Positions 34,038 to 45,217 of a DNA stretch of 64,000 bases are shown here, piece by piece (positions within the stretch are counted from its first letter, which is position 1; each line of letters begins with the position of its first letter). A model generated the notes under the pieces. It was not told the DNA's origin. It did no database searches and saw only the letters and a program-made list of their open reading frames with translations. The translations under genes and the position numbers were made by a program. Source of the stretch: Anthonomus grandis grandis (Eukaryota > Arthropoda > Insecta > Coleoptera > Curculionidae); NCBI RefSeq assembly GCF_022605725.1, contig NC_065564.1, forward strand, positions 11,758,698 to 11,822,697, given 5' to 3'.

Positions 34038-36758
34038 ATGAAGAGTGTTTCTAGTGATATAGTGGTTCTTGTGGAAACGTGGCTGTACCCTAATGAGACA
34101 CAGTTCTTTGATGTGAATGGATACAATGCAGTGCACTCCTGTAGAGAAACCAGGGGTGGTGGTGCAAGTATTTATATAAAGGAAAATTTGCAGTTTAATA
34201 AAATCGACTGTAGTAATTTAAGTGACCCCTATAACTGGATTTGTATAGAGTTAGGTAAACTACTAAAAATAAGTGCAATATATAGACCGCCGTGTCTTCC
34301 AGGTAATGAGTTCCTAAATAAGCTTGAATCTGTGATAACTAAACACAAAGTAAACCACATTATATTAGGCGATATGAATATTAATCTCTTAGAACAAGAA
34401 TCTTTAAACACAAAAAATTATAAAAATTTGTTAGCGTTAAATAATTTTTGCATTGTCAATAAAATTAGTTTTGTGAATGCTACCCGAATATCACACACTA
34501 AAACTATAATAGATCATGTGATTTGCTCTACCAATAAAAAAAATGAATGTGATATTAAAGTTGAGGAAAATTTTCTATCCGATCATAGGTTAATTAGTTT
34601 AGAAGTAACAGAATCTATAACAAGGTTTAAACCAAAAATATATATTCAACATCCTATTCTAAATATACAGAAATATAAACAAAATATACAAAATAAAATT
34701 GCAAGTGTAAATATTGACTGTTTTCAAGACTTGATTAAGTTTATTTCAAATTGTAAACAAGAATCGACTACTATTAAAAATATTAAATGTCATAAAAGTA
34801 ATGAATGGATTACACCAGACCTATTAATCCTATTAAAAGAAAAAGAAAGACTCTATAAAAAACACAAAAAATATCCAAATGATGACTTATTTAAAATTGA
34901 ATTTATAAGACAGAAAAATTTTGTAAATAATAAAATAAAAGTATTAAAAAATCTTTATTTTAAGAATAAATGGGCTCAGGCTGGAAAAAATCCAAAAAAA
35001 CAATGGAATCTAATAAATAAATTTATAAATAAGTCAGGCGAAAATATAAATATTAATCAAATCGAAATAAATGGAGTACTGATAAGTGATAGTAAAGGTA
35101 TCGCAAATAGCTTAAATAAATATTTTACAGAGATAGGTACGACTATAGTCAGGGATGTACAGAACCAAACGGGGCACTTAAATAATATTCAAGAATTTTA
35201 TGAAGTTGAGTGTGGTCATAATGCATTTTTAGAACCTACAGATCATAACGAATTAAATGGCATAATACTAAACCTGAACAAAAATGCAGCACCAGGCCAT
35301 GATAATATCGGAGTGCTTGATTTAATCAATATAAAAGATCATGTGATGTATATATTGGTAAAACTTGTAAATAGGGCTCTTGTTACTGGTGAATTTCCAT
35401 CAGAACTAAAAATATCCAAAGTCTGTCCAATATATAAATCAGGATCTAAAACTCAACAAACTAACTATAGACCAATTTCCATAATTAGTGTATTTTCCAA
35501 AATTCTAGAAACAGTTATGAAAAAGCGAATAACATCATTTGTTGAAAAATATATCTCATATGATTGTTATCAGTATGGCTTTCTTAAAAATAGTAGTACT
35601 CTGAGTGCCACCGTTGATCTGCTCAACTATATCTCAACCAATCTGGACAATGGTAAAATTGTATTAGCAATTTTTGTAGATTTGAGAAAAGCCTTTGATG
35701 TAGTAAATCATACTATTTTATTAGATAAATTAGAAAAAATGGGGTTTAGGGGGGTTGTACTTGCCTTGATTAGGTCGTACCTATTAAACAGAAAGCAATA
35801 TGTGCATCTAAACGAACAGAAAAGTGAAATTCTGACATGTAACTGTGGCGTACCCCAAGGATCTGTTCTGGGGCCATTGCTATATGCACTGTTTGTCCTT
35901 AGTTTGAGGTTAGCAGGTTTGGTTGCCCAGTATTTTACATTTGCAGATGACACTGCTCATTTGTATTCAGACAATGACTTAGATGTTTTAGTTAATCAGG
36001 CAAATAACGATCTATTTAAATATAGTCAATGGCTGCTCCAAAATAACTTAAAAATTAATTTAGATAAAACGAAGTACATATTGTTTAAACAAAAAAATAA
36101 AAAAATAAATCAAATAAATATATCTCTAAATAATGTTACACTAGAACAAGTAAGTAGTATAAAGTACTTGGGTCTCATACTGGACGAAAAACTTGGCTGG
36201 AATCCTCATATTGAACATGTTTATGACAAACTTATACCTTTTATGGGAGCACTCTACCGCTGTAAGGATTTTCTCAGTATTTTAGCTAAGTATCAAATAT
36301 ATAATGCGTATATTTTGTCTGTACTAAGATATCTTATTCCGGTGTGGGGCACATGTCCAAATACTAACTTTCAAAAAATTAAAATCTTGCAAAATAAAAT
36401 ACTTAAAATCCTTTTCGATCTTGACTACTTTATGCACACGAATGATTTATATAAAAAGCTAAAAATATTGCCCATTGGAAAAATTTGCGAGTTGGAGCAG
36501 GCCAAATTAATTTTTAAGATTTTACATAGACTACAAAAGTCCAATCACACGATTGTATACTCAAATAACATACATTCATATGAATTAAGAAATAATAATG
36601 TTAGACTAAATAATGCGAGAACCAATATAGCTCTGAGAAATCCTATTGATGAAGCTTCACAGGTATTTAATTCTTTGCCTTCTGAAATTAAGCAGGAGAC
36701 CTCTTACTACAGATTTATTAAGAAGCTCAAGATCATTGTTAGTCAATATGAGGATTGA
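34038..36758 (+). CDS. LINE ORF2: endonuclease and reverse transcriptase
   Basis: Open frame of 906 codons from this ATG. The same frame is open upstream to about 33945, where a normal endonuclease start (YYNVQSLRNKFDEF) is encoded, so translation may begin before the ATG. Endonuclease motifs: VETWL, GDMNINLL and SDHRLISLEV. RT motifs: NYRPISIISVFSKILE, FVDLRKAFDVVNH, GVPQGSVLGPLL, FTFADDTAHLYS (catalytic) and SIKYLGLILD. No RNase H domain. The protein nicks the target and copies the RNA there. All motifs are intact. Confidence 0.93.
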   Translation: MKSVSSDIVVLVETWLYPNETQFFDVNGYNAVHSCRETRGGGASIYIKENLQFNKIDCSNLSDPYNWICIELGKLLKISAIYRPPCLPGNEFLNKLESVITKHKVNHIILGDMNINLLEQESLNTKNYKNLLALNNFCIVNKISFVNATRISHTKTIIDHVICSTNKKNECDIKVEENFLSDHRLISLEVTESITRFKPKIYIQHPILNIQKYKQNIQNKIASVNIDCFQDLIKFISNCKQESTTIKNIKCHKSNEWITPDLLILLKEKERLYKKHKKYPNDDLFKIEFIRQKNFVNNKIKVLKNLYFKNKWAQAGKNPKKQWNLINKFINKSGENININQIEINGVLISDSKGIANSLNKYFTEIGTTIVRDVQNQTGHLNNIQEFYEVECGHNAFLEPTDHNELNGIILNLNKNAAPGHDNIGVLDLINIKDHVMYILVKLVNRALVTGEFPSELKISKVCPIYKSGSKTQQTNYRPISIISVFSKILETVMKKRITSFVEKYISYDCYQYGFLKNSSTLSATVDLLNYISTNLDNGKIVLAIFVDLRKAFDVVNHTILLDKLEKMGFRGVVLALIRSYLLNRKQYVHLNEQKSEILTCNCGVPQGSVLGPLLYALFVLSLRLAGLVAQYFTFADDTAHLYSDNDLDVLVNQANNDLFKYSQWLLQNNLKINLDKTKYILFKQKNKKINQINISLNNVTLEQVSSIKYLGLILDEKLGWNPHIEHVYDKLIPFMGALYRCKDFLSILAKYQIYNAYILSVLRYLIPVWGTCPNTNFQKIKILQNKILKILFDLDYFMHTNDLYKKLKILPIGKICELEQAKLIFKILHRLQKSNHTIVYSNNIHSYELRNNNVRLNNARTNIALRNPIDEASQVFNSLPSEIKQETSYYRFIKKLKIIVSQYED

Positions 36759-37016
36759 TTTTTGAATGTTTGGGTGTTATCAAAATTAATGTAATGGTTG
36801 TAATTAAAGCTACACGTGTTGCGGTTTAGTTATTAATGAAACTCTGGTACCAATGCTATAAATGCATTGTTTAAGATTTTATCATTTATATTAGCTTTTA
36901 AAATCTGTATTAATTTTTATATAAATTCGTGTATTAATTTTTATATAAAATTGTAATATCTTGTATGTAACTGATGGCTAATAAATGACGTTTTCAAAAA
37001 AAAAAAAAAAAAAAAT

Positions 37017-38400
37017 GAATTTCCCTGAATTGTTAATAAAACCTCTTTGTGATTAATTATGGGTTGTCCCACAATTATTTCAATATTACCCAAATTAAAA
37101 TCTACAAAATGTACTTGGGAGTTTATAGAAAAATCATTAAAAGTAAATTTTAATTCTGCTTTTCCTTTTGGAAACAAAAAGTCACCTCCGAACCCTTTAA
37201 TTACAATATCGGAAGTTTTTAGGAAAATATCTGTAAACTTATTTAAAAGTGAAAATCGTGCTACATTTAGCTCACTTCCCGTGTCTAAATATGCTCGACA
37301 TGGTACATTATTAATTATAATATTAAAAATAAATTTTTTATTTTTTACTGACCTTTTTAGCAAATGTACCTTGGAACTCTTGAGGTGCCAACAATCCTCC
37401 CTTAGATGTCCCAGTTTTTGACAATGCGTGCACTGCTTAGTAGCCCTCCTATCATATGGCGTTTTGTCCGAAGATGGTCCCGCCTTGTTGGTCTCCTTAT
37501 TGAAATAACAATTGCGGGCTTGGTGTCCTGGTTTTTTACAAATTGGACAAACGATGTTTTCTGTCTTAAAGATTTGACCTTTAATTTCAATTTTTTCTGG
37601 TCCCTCTTTGTCGAGCTTACACAAAAACCCACGAAAGAGTTCATCAGGCGTTTTAAAATTTGCTGACTTTGCGGTACCCTGATGTTCTGGTGGCAACCCG
37701 TCAATAATGCAAGAAACCGCATTGGTGTCCGAGATATCACAATTTCTAATCAGCATACATTTAGAATAATAATAATGAAGCATACTTTCCTTTGCTAACT
37801 TCTTTCTGTTCAGCATTTTTTTTAAGTTATCTACAAAATATGCATGAGATGGAAATGCATTTAAAATCGCCTCTTTCCATTCATCCCATGTTTTGTTGTA
37901 ATCTGACAAACCATTGTACCAAATTTTGGCCATACCTGTTAGCTTGGCTTGCAAGAAGTATGATTTTTTTAAATCAGTCCAACTATAAATTAAAGCCAAT
38001 TGTTCAATTTTATTTATCCACGTAACCGCGTTTATATCACCGACTTCCGGATCGAAATTCAGCACCAACTCACAATGAGAAAAATTTTCCGAACTTCCCG
38101 GCGAATTCTGCGGTATCACTACTGCATTATTTAACGGCGCACTATTACCCGGCATTTGCATTTTTTTAATGAGGGCATGTACTTTTTTGAAATTATTTCC
38201 TCAATTTTAGTCTTTTTTTGTTTTCGGGACACGTACTCCGATTCACTATCACTACTACTGGTTGAACTGGATGAACTCGGAGGTCTTTTCCGTACCTTTT
38301 CTTTTATTTGTTTCGCGTTTCCCCGGCTTTGTCTTTTTTCTGAGTTTTCACCACCACTTTTGTCACTTTGGGAGCCATCATAATCGATATTATCACACAT
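37017..38400 (-). pseudogene. Gypsy gag and protease
   Basis: The minus-strand frame starts at 38400 with a Ser/acidic low-complexity N-terminus. It shifts frame at an A7 run near 38170 into a 406-codon frame. The capsid-like part is followed by two zinc knuckles (CPICKKPGHQARNC and CTHCQKLGHLREDC) and a retroviral-type protease (AYLDTGSELNVA, with DTG). The LINE inserts at its end (37017). The A7 shift could be a mutation or programmed; I cannot tell. Confidence 0.88.
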
Positions 38401-38431
38401 TTTAACACGTAGGGTTATACCACTTCTGATA

Positions 38432-38840
38432 TGTTACGAGGGTTTTTAATATTAAACAACGGAAAGCGTTCATTAAAGATTTTATTTGTCACCCAAAATT
38501 TTTACAGACAAGCTGCGACTCATCTTCCGATAATTTATTGCGTATATCTGATCCCGTTTCAGGTTTTTAGAGAGTGAAATATTTTACCTGACCTAAGCAT
38601 AACAAAAATGTAGAAAAAGATTAACATTGGTGACTAACGGAATTTATGCAAAATAAATGATATACTGTATGTGCAGAAATTAGTAAATAATATTATGATT
38701 ATTATTAGTATTTATAATAATCATTGTATGAAAGAATATTAATATGTATAAATATATATCTAACAATAATGATATACATACATGTACATAAATATATATG
38801 ATATACATAAATAATTAAATATTAATAACAGGACGTAACA
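38432..38840 (-). repeat. Gypsy LTR (5' LTR on minus strand)
   Basis: Partner of the LTR at 24097-24505, same length and ends. The minus-strand sequence just inside reads TATCAGAAGTGG, which may be the primer-binding site; the tRNA is not certain. Confidence 0.95.
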
Positions 38841-40469
38841 TTACATTAAAAAATATATACAGTTCATTCACAATGAAAGAAACAAATTCACTTAGTTTTT
38901 AGTTTTTTTTTTCTTCTTTTATTTTTTCGATATATCAAGTGCGCGTTGTTTAAAATTAAAAAAATTCTATACAGGCTGCCTCAAAGGGATCTGTGCTGTC
39001 AATTTTTTTTTAAATAGAACATCCTGTATATTATACATATTTCATTACATGAAATTAAAACATAAAAATGTATTCTAGATATATAACAACTGTTTAATCT
39101 GTTCTTCATTTAATTCAATGCGTCTTTTGCAATGAAAATTTTGGTTACAAGGTGTCTCCAGTAGAAACTATGGCGCCAACATTAATTTTTTATGTGATTT
39201 ATTAGAAAGTAAGTAGACCTTACTATATTTTAACAGAAAATTTTCAATGCAAAAAGTGCGCTAATTGACGAGTCCGAAAAATAAAAAAATACCTAAATTT
39301 TAAATGAATTTGTTTCTTTTGTCGTAAATGTACTGTATATTGGCACTGTTTGACTACAGTTAAAACTTTAATAACCTAAAAATGTATTTGGCCAATTATT
39401 AATGTCAGCAAACCCTTTTATATACACTAGAATTATATCTTAAACTTATATTAATATTTTAAATATTAGTATCGTGAGAAACAAGCAGTAAAAGAATATT
39501 CGACCTGTATTTTAAAGCGAATAGAGCCATGGCAGTGCATGGCTCTATAAAAGTTTGCAAGCAATGGGCAAAAGTGTTCCTCAACTCAAAACGACCGACA
39601 TCGGAAGAAGTGAAGGAAATGTTGTTTGTAAGTCTTTTTGTTTTATATCTTTATGTATAAATGTAGATTTAACTTACCATGATTTAGAACATTTTGGAGT
39701 GTTAACTTCTATGTATAGTAGTGATATCTTTGCAGATAATTTCTAGGTAATAAAGACTTCAATCAATCTATATCTCACCTGACCTCACATTGCTATATCA
39801 AATGGGAGAATAACGCATGTTAATTTAGAAGGCATATCATTTTTCTTTCTAACTCGAACTAAGAAATATAAAAATGGTGAACGCAGACCAGAGTACGAAT
39901 ATTATTTCACGCGAAAAAAAGATTTGCCATTATTTTTTACTAAGAAATACCCTAGTAGAAAAATATAGGCAACGCCTTAAGTTAAAGAAAGAACGACAAT
40001 GCTTCACTGATTTCCCGATTCTCTATTTACGCTAGACGCTGCGAGGAGCGGCAATTTGCGATTTAGTCGTTAAGAAAAATTTAATCTTGATGTGTTCCAC
40101 GTCAATAAATATTCTTGAAGCCTTAACACCTCTTTTCACTAGCCAATTTCAATGTTATGAGAACTGATAGGCTGAATAAGACAGGTATGAGCAATTTGGA
40201 AGTCAGTTCCCCAATTTCATTTGTCAAGTCTCGACCTTGTAGCGTGTTTTTTATTTTCCCTAGCTTAAATCCATCAAAAAAATATACAATTCTTTTTTAT
40301 TTATTTATTTTTTTTTGGTTTTGATTTATTAAGTTAATCAAATTTATTAGCTGAGTAAAATTCTTAAACATATTGAGATCTTATTCTCCTTATTCAGGTT
40401 TATTATGAATTATTAAGAGTTATTTGCAACAATGCTTTGACTTTCTTACACTAAACGTATTTAAAAATA
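38841..40469. other. No gene; possible mariner-type end fragment
   Basis: AT-rich sequence. At about 38975-39060 a block (TATACAGGCTGCCTC, later AACATCCTGTATA) loosely resembles mariner-type ends seen elsewhere in the window. Nothing else recognised. Confidence 0.3.
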
Positions 40470-40990
40470 TTTTAACTAAAGCTTTTCCCATACCTTTACC
40501 AAAATTTTTAAGAGTGATTTCGCCAGTTAATGAATCTTATCTTGCTGCTGCATGGCTTTTTCCAGTATTTTGGAAAGGGTAGGTAGAGTGCTTATAGGAC
40601 GATAATGTGAGAGGGTAATATGTAATGGGTATATGGTAAAATGGGTAATAATAATCCGACTTTTTCCATTCGCTGGGAAATCTGGATAACGAAAGAACCT
40701 TATTGATGATGTGTGTGATATAAGGAGTAAGGTAAGGGGCTAAAAAAGAAATTATCTTAATGCCAATAGTATCAGACCCAATGGAGACAGACTTTATATT
40801 AGATATTATATTGTCAATATCACTCTCACTCATCTCCCTAAACTTAAACCTGTTCTCAACATTAGGGTGTACTTTATTAATATATTTGGTATTTATTTCA
40901 TTATTAAGAGGTAATGAATTAGTTTTCGGAATACTATTAATAAAAAAAGAATTAAATTATTCAGCATCGATAACAGTATTGGAGTGAGCT
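40470..40990 (-). pseudogene. LINE reverse transcriptase fragment
   Basis: The minus-strand frame (40833 to 40537 is the cleanest part) resembles the N-terminal RT segment of Jockey-type LINEs: KSVSIGSDTIGIKII, THIINKVLSLSRFPSEWKKSD, then a diverged counterpart of the YRPIS block. The catalytic motif is absent. A different, older element from the LINE at 32832. Confidence 0.65.
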
Positions 40991-41017
40991 GGTAACTTTG
41001 AATTTTTAAGTGTTATA

Positions 41018-42550
41018 CAGGGTGTCTCACGACGAATAGACGCGATCGATATCTCGTAAACTAATTTTTCAAAAATTTTGAAAATTTGGCAACATGGCAC
41101 AGTCGATGGGGGCTACACAACTAAAATATTTTGACAGTTGTGACGTTTCCGGTTATACCGGAAGTATGTGTCAACTTCGTTATTTTAAATGGAACACCCT
41201 GTATATTTTTACATTTTTGGCTTCCACGTGAAATTCTAAGTATATTTTGTGTATAATGTCCTATACCTAAGTGTAACCGTTTTTGACATATTTTTAATTT
41301 CATGTGAAAAACTATGTTTATAAGCCCTAACATAATTACCGATTACTCCCTTTTAGTAGCCTTTATTTATTGGTTAGTTTTGGTTTTATTTTAAAGGAAG
41401 GACCACTTTAAAAGACTATTTTAATATTTGGCTAAAAAAAAGATACAGGGGGGTCAAAAACTAGCATTAAAAATTTAAATGAAAAAATTATTAAAAGTCA
41501 ATTTTTTTAAATGGAAACCCCCTATTTTTATTATTTTTTTATAAAGATAATTAAAAATAAGGTTAACTTTGTATAAGGTTATCTAGTCCAAAAATTGATA
41601 GTTTCCGAAATATTGGCAGTTTAAATTTGGCCTAATATTAAAACCTGTATAGTAAACACAGCTCAAGGATTGTTAATTAGTTGGGCATGACGGTTGTCAT
41701 AGTAACCGCTAGAAGCGGCAGTAATATAATGGATTATAACAGAAATGTACACTTTGTAAATAAATTAGACATTAAATTACACTTTTACGAAGAACACTTA
41801 AATAGCAAGTCACTTATAAATTTAATGCATATAATCCATTGTCTTACTGCCGCTTCTAGCGGTTACTATGACAACCGTCATGCCCAACTAATTAACAATC
41901 CTTGAGCTGTGTTTACTATACAGGTTTTAATATTAGGCCAAATTTAAACTGCCAATATTTCGGAAACTATCAATTTTTGGACTAGATAACCTTATACAAA
42001 GTTAACCTTATTTTTAATTATCTTTATAAAAAAATAATAAAAATAGGGGGTTTCCATTTAAAAAAATTGACTTTTAATAATTTTTTCATTTTAATTTTTA
42101 ATGCTAGTTTTTGACCCCCCTGTATCTTTTTTTTAGCCAAATATTAAAATAGTCTTTTAAAGTGGTCCTTCCTTTAAAATAAAACCAAAACTAACCAATA
42201 AATAAAAGCTACTAAAAGGGAGTAATCGGTAATTATGTTAAGGCTTATAAACATAGTTTTTCACATGAAATTAAAAATATGTCAAAAACGGTTACACTTA
42301 GGTATAGGACATTATACACAAAATATACCTAGAATTTCACGCGGAAGCCAAAAATGTAAAAATATACAGGGTATTCCATTTAAAATAACGAAGTTGACAC
42401 TTACTTCCGGTATAACCGGAAACGTCACAACTGTCAAAATATTTTAGTTGTGTAGCCCCCATCGACTGTGCCATGTTGCCAAATTCTCAAAATTTTTGAA
42501 AAATTAGTTTCCGAGATATCATTCGCGTCTATTCGTCGTGAGACACCCTG
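41018..42550. repeat. TA-flanked palindrome with 721-bp arms
   Basis: The ends read CAGGGTGTCTCACGACG and its complement, flanked by TA (41016-41017 and 42551-42552), as for mariner-type elements. Arms 41018-41738 and 41830-42550 are nearly identical inverted copies around a 91-bp centre. No transposase is present. Mirrored frames encoding a 70-residue peptide in both arms are a by-product of the symmetry. Likely a fold-back non-autonomous mariner derivative. Confidence 0.9.
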
Positions 42551-43550
42551 TATTAATACACTTTAAAGTTTTCCAAAAAATAGCAGTAGCCAACTCGTAG
42601 ATAGTACCACAATAATATGTCTAAGCATCCAAAAATTGTTTTTAATTTGGTGTATTCAAAACTTGTAAAAAATACCTTCCAAAGCCTAAATTAGAGATAT
42701 CGGTTAAAGCCTCCAACTACAAAATTCGAAAAATGAAAAGTACAAAAATGAGGTCTGCATAAATATGTGGGGTAACGAGTTGCATATTTATTGATGAAAA
42801 AACTTTCGTTCACGTTCCTGTTATAAAGTTCTTGTTGAAAATACCATTTCAAAACCGAACAGAGCCTTAAAACTTGGCATATAATGTGTGAAGCGGCGAG
42901 GAAAATGATTTCCGAAACTTTTCTACGAAATAGAATTTCAACAAAACTTTTGCTAAATGAGACAAAGGGTAGTTTATTAAATATATATATATATATATAT
43001 ATTCATTTTAACAACAGAAACGGGTGATTAGGTAATTTTAGTACACTAAGGAGTAAACATAAAACTAAGCAATAATTAAGTTCTAAGTATAAAATCCTAG
43101 ATTAGAGAAAAGTTGACTTTCGAAACAAAACTCGTATCCTACCGCAACGTGAGATTATTTATTATGGCACTTCTAAACTATGTTAGAGCTCTTTATCTAG
43201 GCCTTTTTTTAAATAGGCTTTTGCATGTATCTACTTATTCTGGCTTTTATAATCCCAAACTCTCAAACCTAGGCCTGCATAATGCTTTACTATGACACTG
43301 AACATGTTCCTATACAGCTACAAGGTTGGCCTGTTATTTTTAAGATTATCTGGTGTTTGCTTAATGGGCCGTGGTATGTAAGCAGTCTGATTATTTTCCT
43401 TACTATCTTCCAGTTGTAGTTCAAAGGGTCTAAAATAAAATAAAGGGCCTTGTAATTTCGGGCATATACGTTTTTACAACCCCTTTAGCGTACCTTTATT
43501 CTTGTGTTTCAAGTCACCAGTTGTGGCATTATTTTAATCATATAATCATA
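42551..43550. other. No gene; (AT)n microsatellite
   Basis: AT-rich sequence with an (AT)n run at about 42980-43002. Otherwise nothing recognised up to the DIRS left end. Confidence 0.4.
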
Positions 43551-43705
43551 ATTAACAGATCAAACGAACTTACCTAAGTGAAGTTCGATCTGGATTATAT
43601 GAAGCCTTGTCGAAGTAAATAAGTAGAACAGGTAGTATCTCCGATGGCATCGAGTCTCACACAAATTCAAAGCAAATAAAAAACACCCCCGGTCCTGTAA
43701 ATCCA
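43551..43705 (+). repeat. DIRS left inverted terminal repeat
   Basis: The segment AATAAGTAGAACAGGTAG onward (about 43618-43705) is the inverted counterpart of 53450-53540. The outer 43551-43622 is unique to this end and is mirrored in the internal complementary region. Confidence 0.85.
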
Positions 43706-43778
43706 TTGCACACCTTCAGTCTTCTTCAAAGCTACATTGTTGTAACCAAGGGAAATAAATAATAGGGTAGGGAAGGGA

Positions 43779-43895
43779 CTTATTTACTTCGACAAGGCTT
43801 CATATAATCCAGATCGAACTTCACTTAGGTAAGTTCGTTTGATCTGTTAATTATATTTCAGCCTTGTCTCGTAAATAAGTAGAACAGGTAGCTAT
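43779..43895 (+). repeat. DIRS internal complementary region
   Basis: The first part (about 43779-43846) is the reverse complement of the left outer end. The second part (TTATATTTCAGCCTTGTC onward) is the reverse complement of the right outer end. They meet at AAT, i.e. ATT on the other strand. This is the configuration expected of a template for joining the ends into a circle. Confidence 0.85.
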
Positions 43896-44193
43896 TTAAA
43901 GCAAGTTGCAACAATTTTCATTGGAAACATGTCATATTAATAATAATTAAACAACATAACGAACAGAATAACGAGAAAAAATATAATTAGGTACACACTT
44001 AGAATTGGTATGTACATAAAACATTAATTCTAAGGATGGCAACAACATAATATGGTTATACATTTATTTTTCAAGATAACTTATATCTTAATAGAAATGT
44101 ACCTACTTAATATGACAAATAAGAAATCTGGAAAATATTTTCCTATACTAACATTAGAAACAAGAAACTTAAAGATAAAAACTCATCATAATA

Positions 44194-45217
44194 CTAACAA
44201 CTAAGAACAGTCGTTGCAAAATTGTCTTTTTGAAGCTCTGTTATAATGATTGGCATAAACAGGTCTGTAATAATTTCTGAAGGTCTGTTATAATGATTGG
44301 CAAAAACAGGATTTCTCCGACCAGCCAGCTGCAAGCCGAATAGAGTCATAAGATACTCCCTTTCGCGCAGCTGCAGACGTCGCAGCAGGGCGAGTACTAT
44401 GAGCTGTGAATTGGTTCGTATCCAACCCACTCTTCTTTAGAATCACCTTTAACCATCTAGAAATTGTTTGAGAAGTGACATCTCTATGAGGTTTCTTAAC
44501 GGTAATAAAAAGATTTTTTGACGTCTGTCTTAAATTCATGGTTTTATTTAAATACTGAATTAAGGTTCTAGCTGGACAAATTTTCTTATCTTGATTAAAG
44601 AAAGGCAAAAGAAGAGTAGGTCGAATGCGACCTTTGGCTGAAGTTTTAAGTTTTTTAGGTATTTTAACCTTAACTTTGTTTTCATCTATAATAATATTTT
44701 CAACTTCTATGTTGGCTAAAGTCTGTACTCTTTGACCAGTAGCCAAGGCAATAAGGATTGCTAATTTATATGTGAGGTCTTGAAGGCTTAATGTTTCATT
44801 AGACATAGATTTAACATATGTCAAAACAATAGAGGGGTCCCATGTGAAATTGTATCTGGGAGCAGTAGGTCTTAAACTATGGACCCCTTTGAAAAACCTC
44901 TTAATTCTAAAATCCGAAGTTAATTCTGGCCCCAAAATTTGAGTAAGAGCTGCTCTAAATGAATTTAAAGACGTATAAGTAGCTCCATTTTTAAATTGAG
45001 TAGTAAAAAATTTTAAAATATCTAGGGCAGAGGCTGAATAAACATTCATGTTTCGAGATTTTCTAAATTGCCACCACAGTTTAAGACCTGAATTATATTG
45101 TTGAATTGTAGAGGTAGTAATGGAGGCCAAGCAAATTTCTAAAGCTTCTTCAGATACTGAACCAGCTCTCAAGGCTTGGAGGATAACACTCCTGCCACCA
45201 GGGAAATTTTTCGCCAA
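44194..45217 (-). pseudogene. DIRS tyrosine recombinase, one frameshift
   Basis: The recombinase integrates the circular DNA copy. The N-terminal SAM-like core-binding domain (TTSTIQQYNSGLKLWWQF) is followed by the catalytic domain: Arg in ATGQRVQTL, His and Arg in AHSTRPA, and Tyr in FANHYNRP. A frameshift near 44310-44335 separates the His/Arg part (frame ending 44288) from the Tyr part (frame ending 44194). All four key residues are visible. It overlaps the end of the RNase H frame. Confidence 0.87.

Larger units (their letters stand above)
32832..37016 (+). mobile_element. Jockey-like LINE, nearly intact
   Basis: Non-LTR retrotransposon opposite to the Gypsy. It has a 5' region of about 300 bp, ORF1, ORF2, an AATAAA signal at 36980 and a poly-A tail (about 36996-37015). 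A 6-bp candidate target duplication GAATTT lies at 32826-32831 and 37017-37022, so the 5' boundary is approximate. ORF2 is open; ORF1 has one frameshift. Family placement (Jockey/CR1 group) rests on endonuclease plus RT without RNase H, and on the poly-A tail. Confidence 0.88.
24097..38840 (-). mobile_element. Gypsy LTR retrotransposon with three nested insertions
   Basis: Complete element on the minus strand. 409-bp LTRs lie at both ends with a 4-bp duplication TTAC at 24093-24096 and 38841-38844. Order on the minus strand is gag, protease, RT, RNase H, integrase, the Gypsy order. No env is seen. The span is 14.7 kb. Subtracting the Sailor, THAP-element and LINE insertions leaves about 5.4 kb, a normal Gypsy length. 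Confidence 0.95.

Noticed and set aside
38131..38400. Separate small Ser-rich gene upstream of gag.
   Set aside because: It lies directly in front of gag in the same direction and joins it at an A7 run, so it is best read as the gag N-terminus.
41121..42447. Two 70-residue open frames in the palindrome.
   Set aside because: They are mirror copies of one non-coding segment within the arms and resemble no protein.
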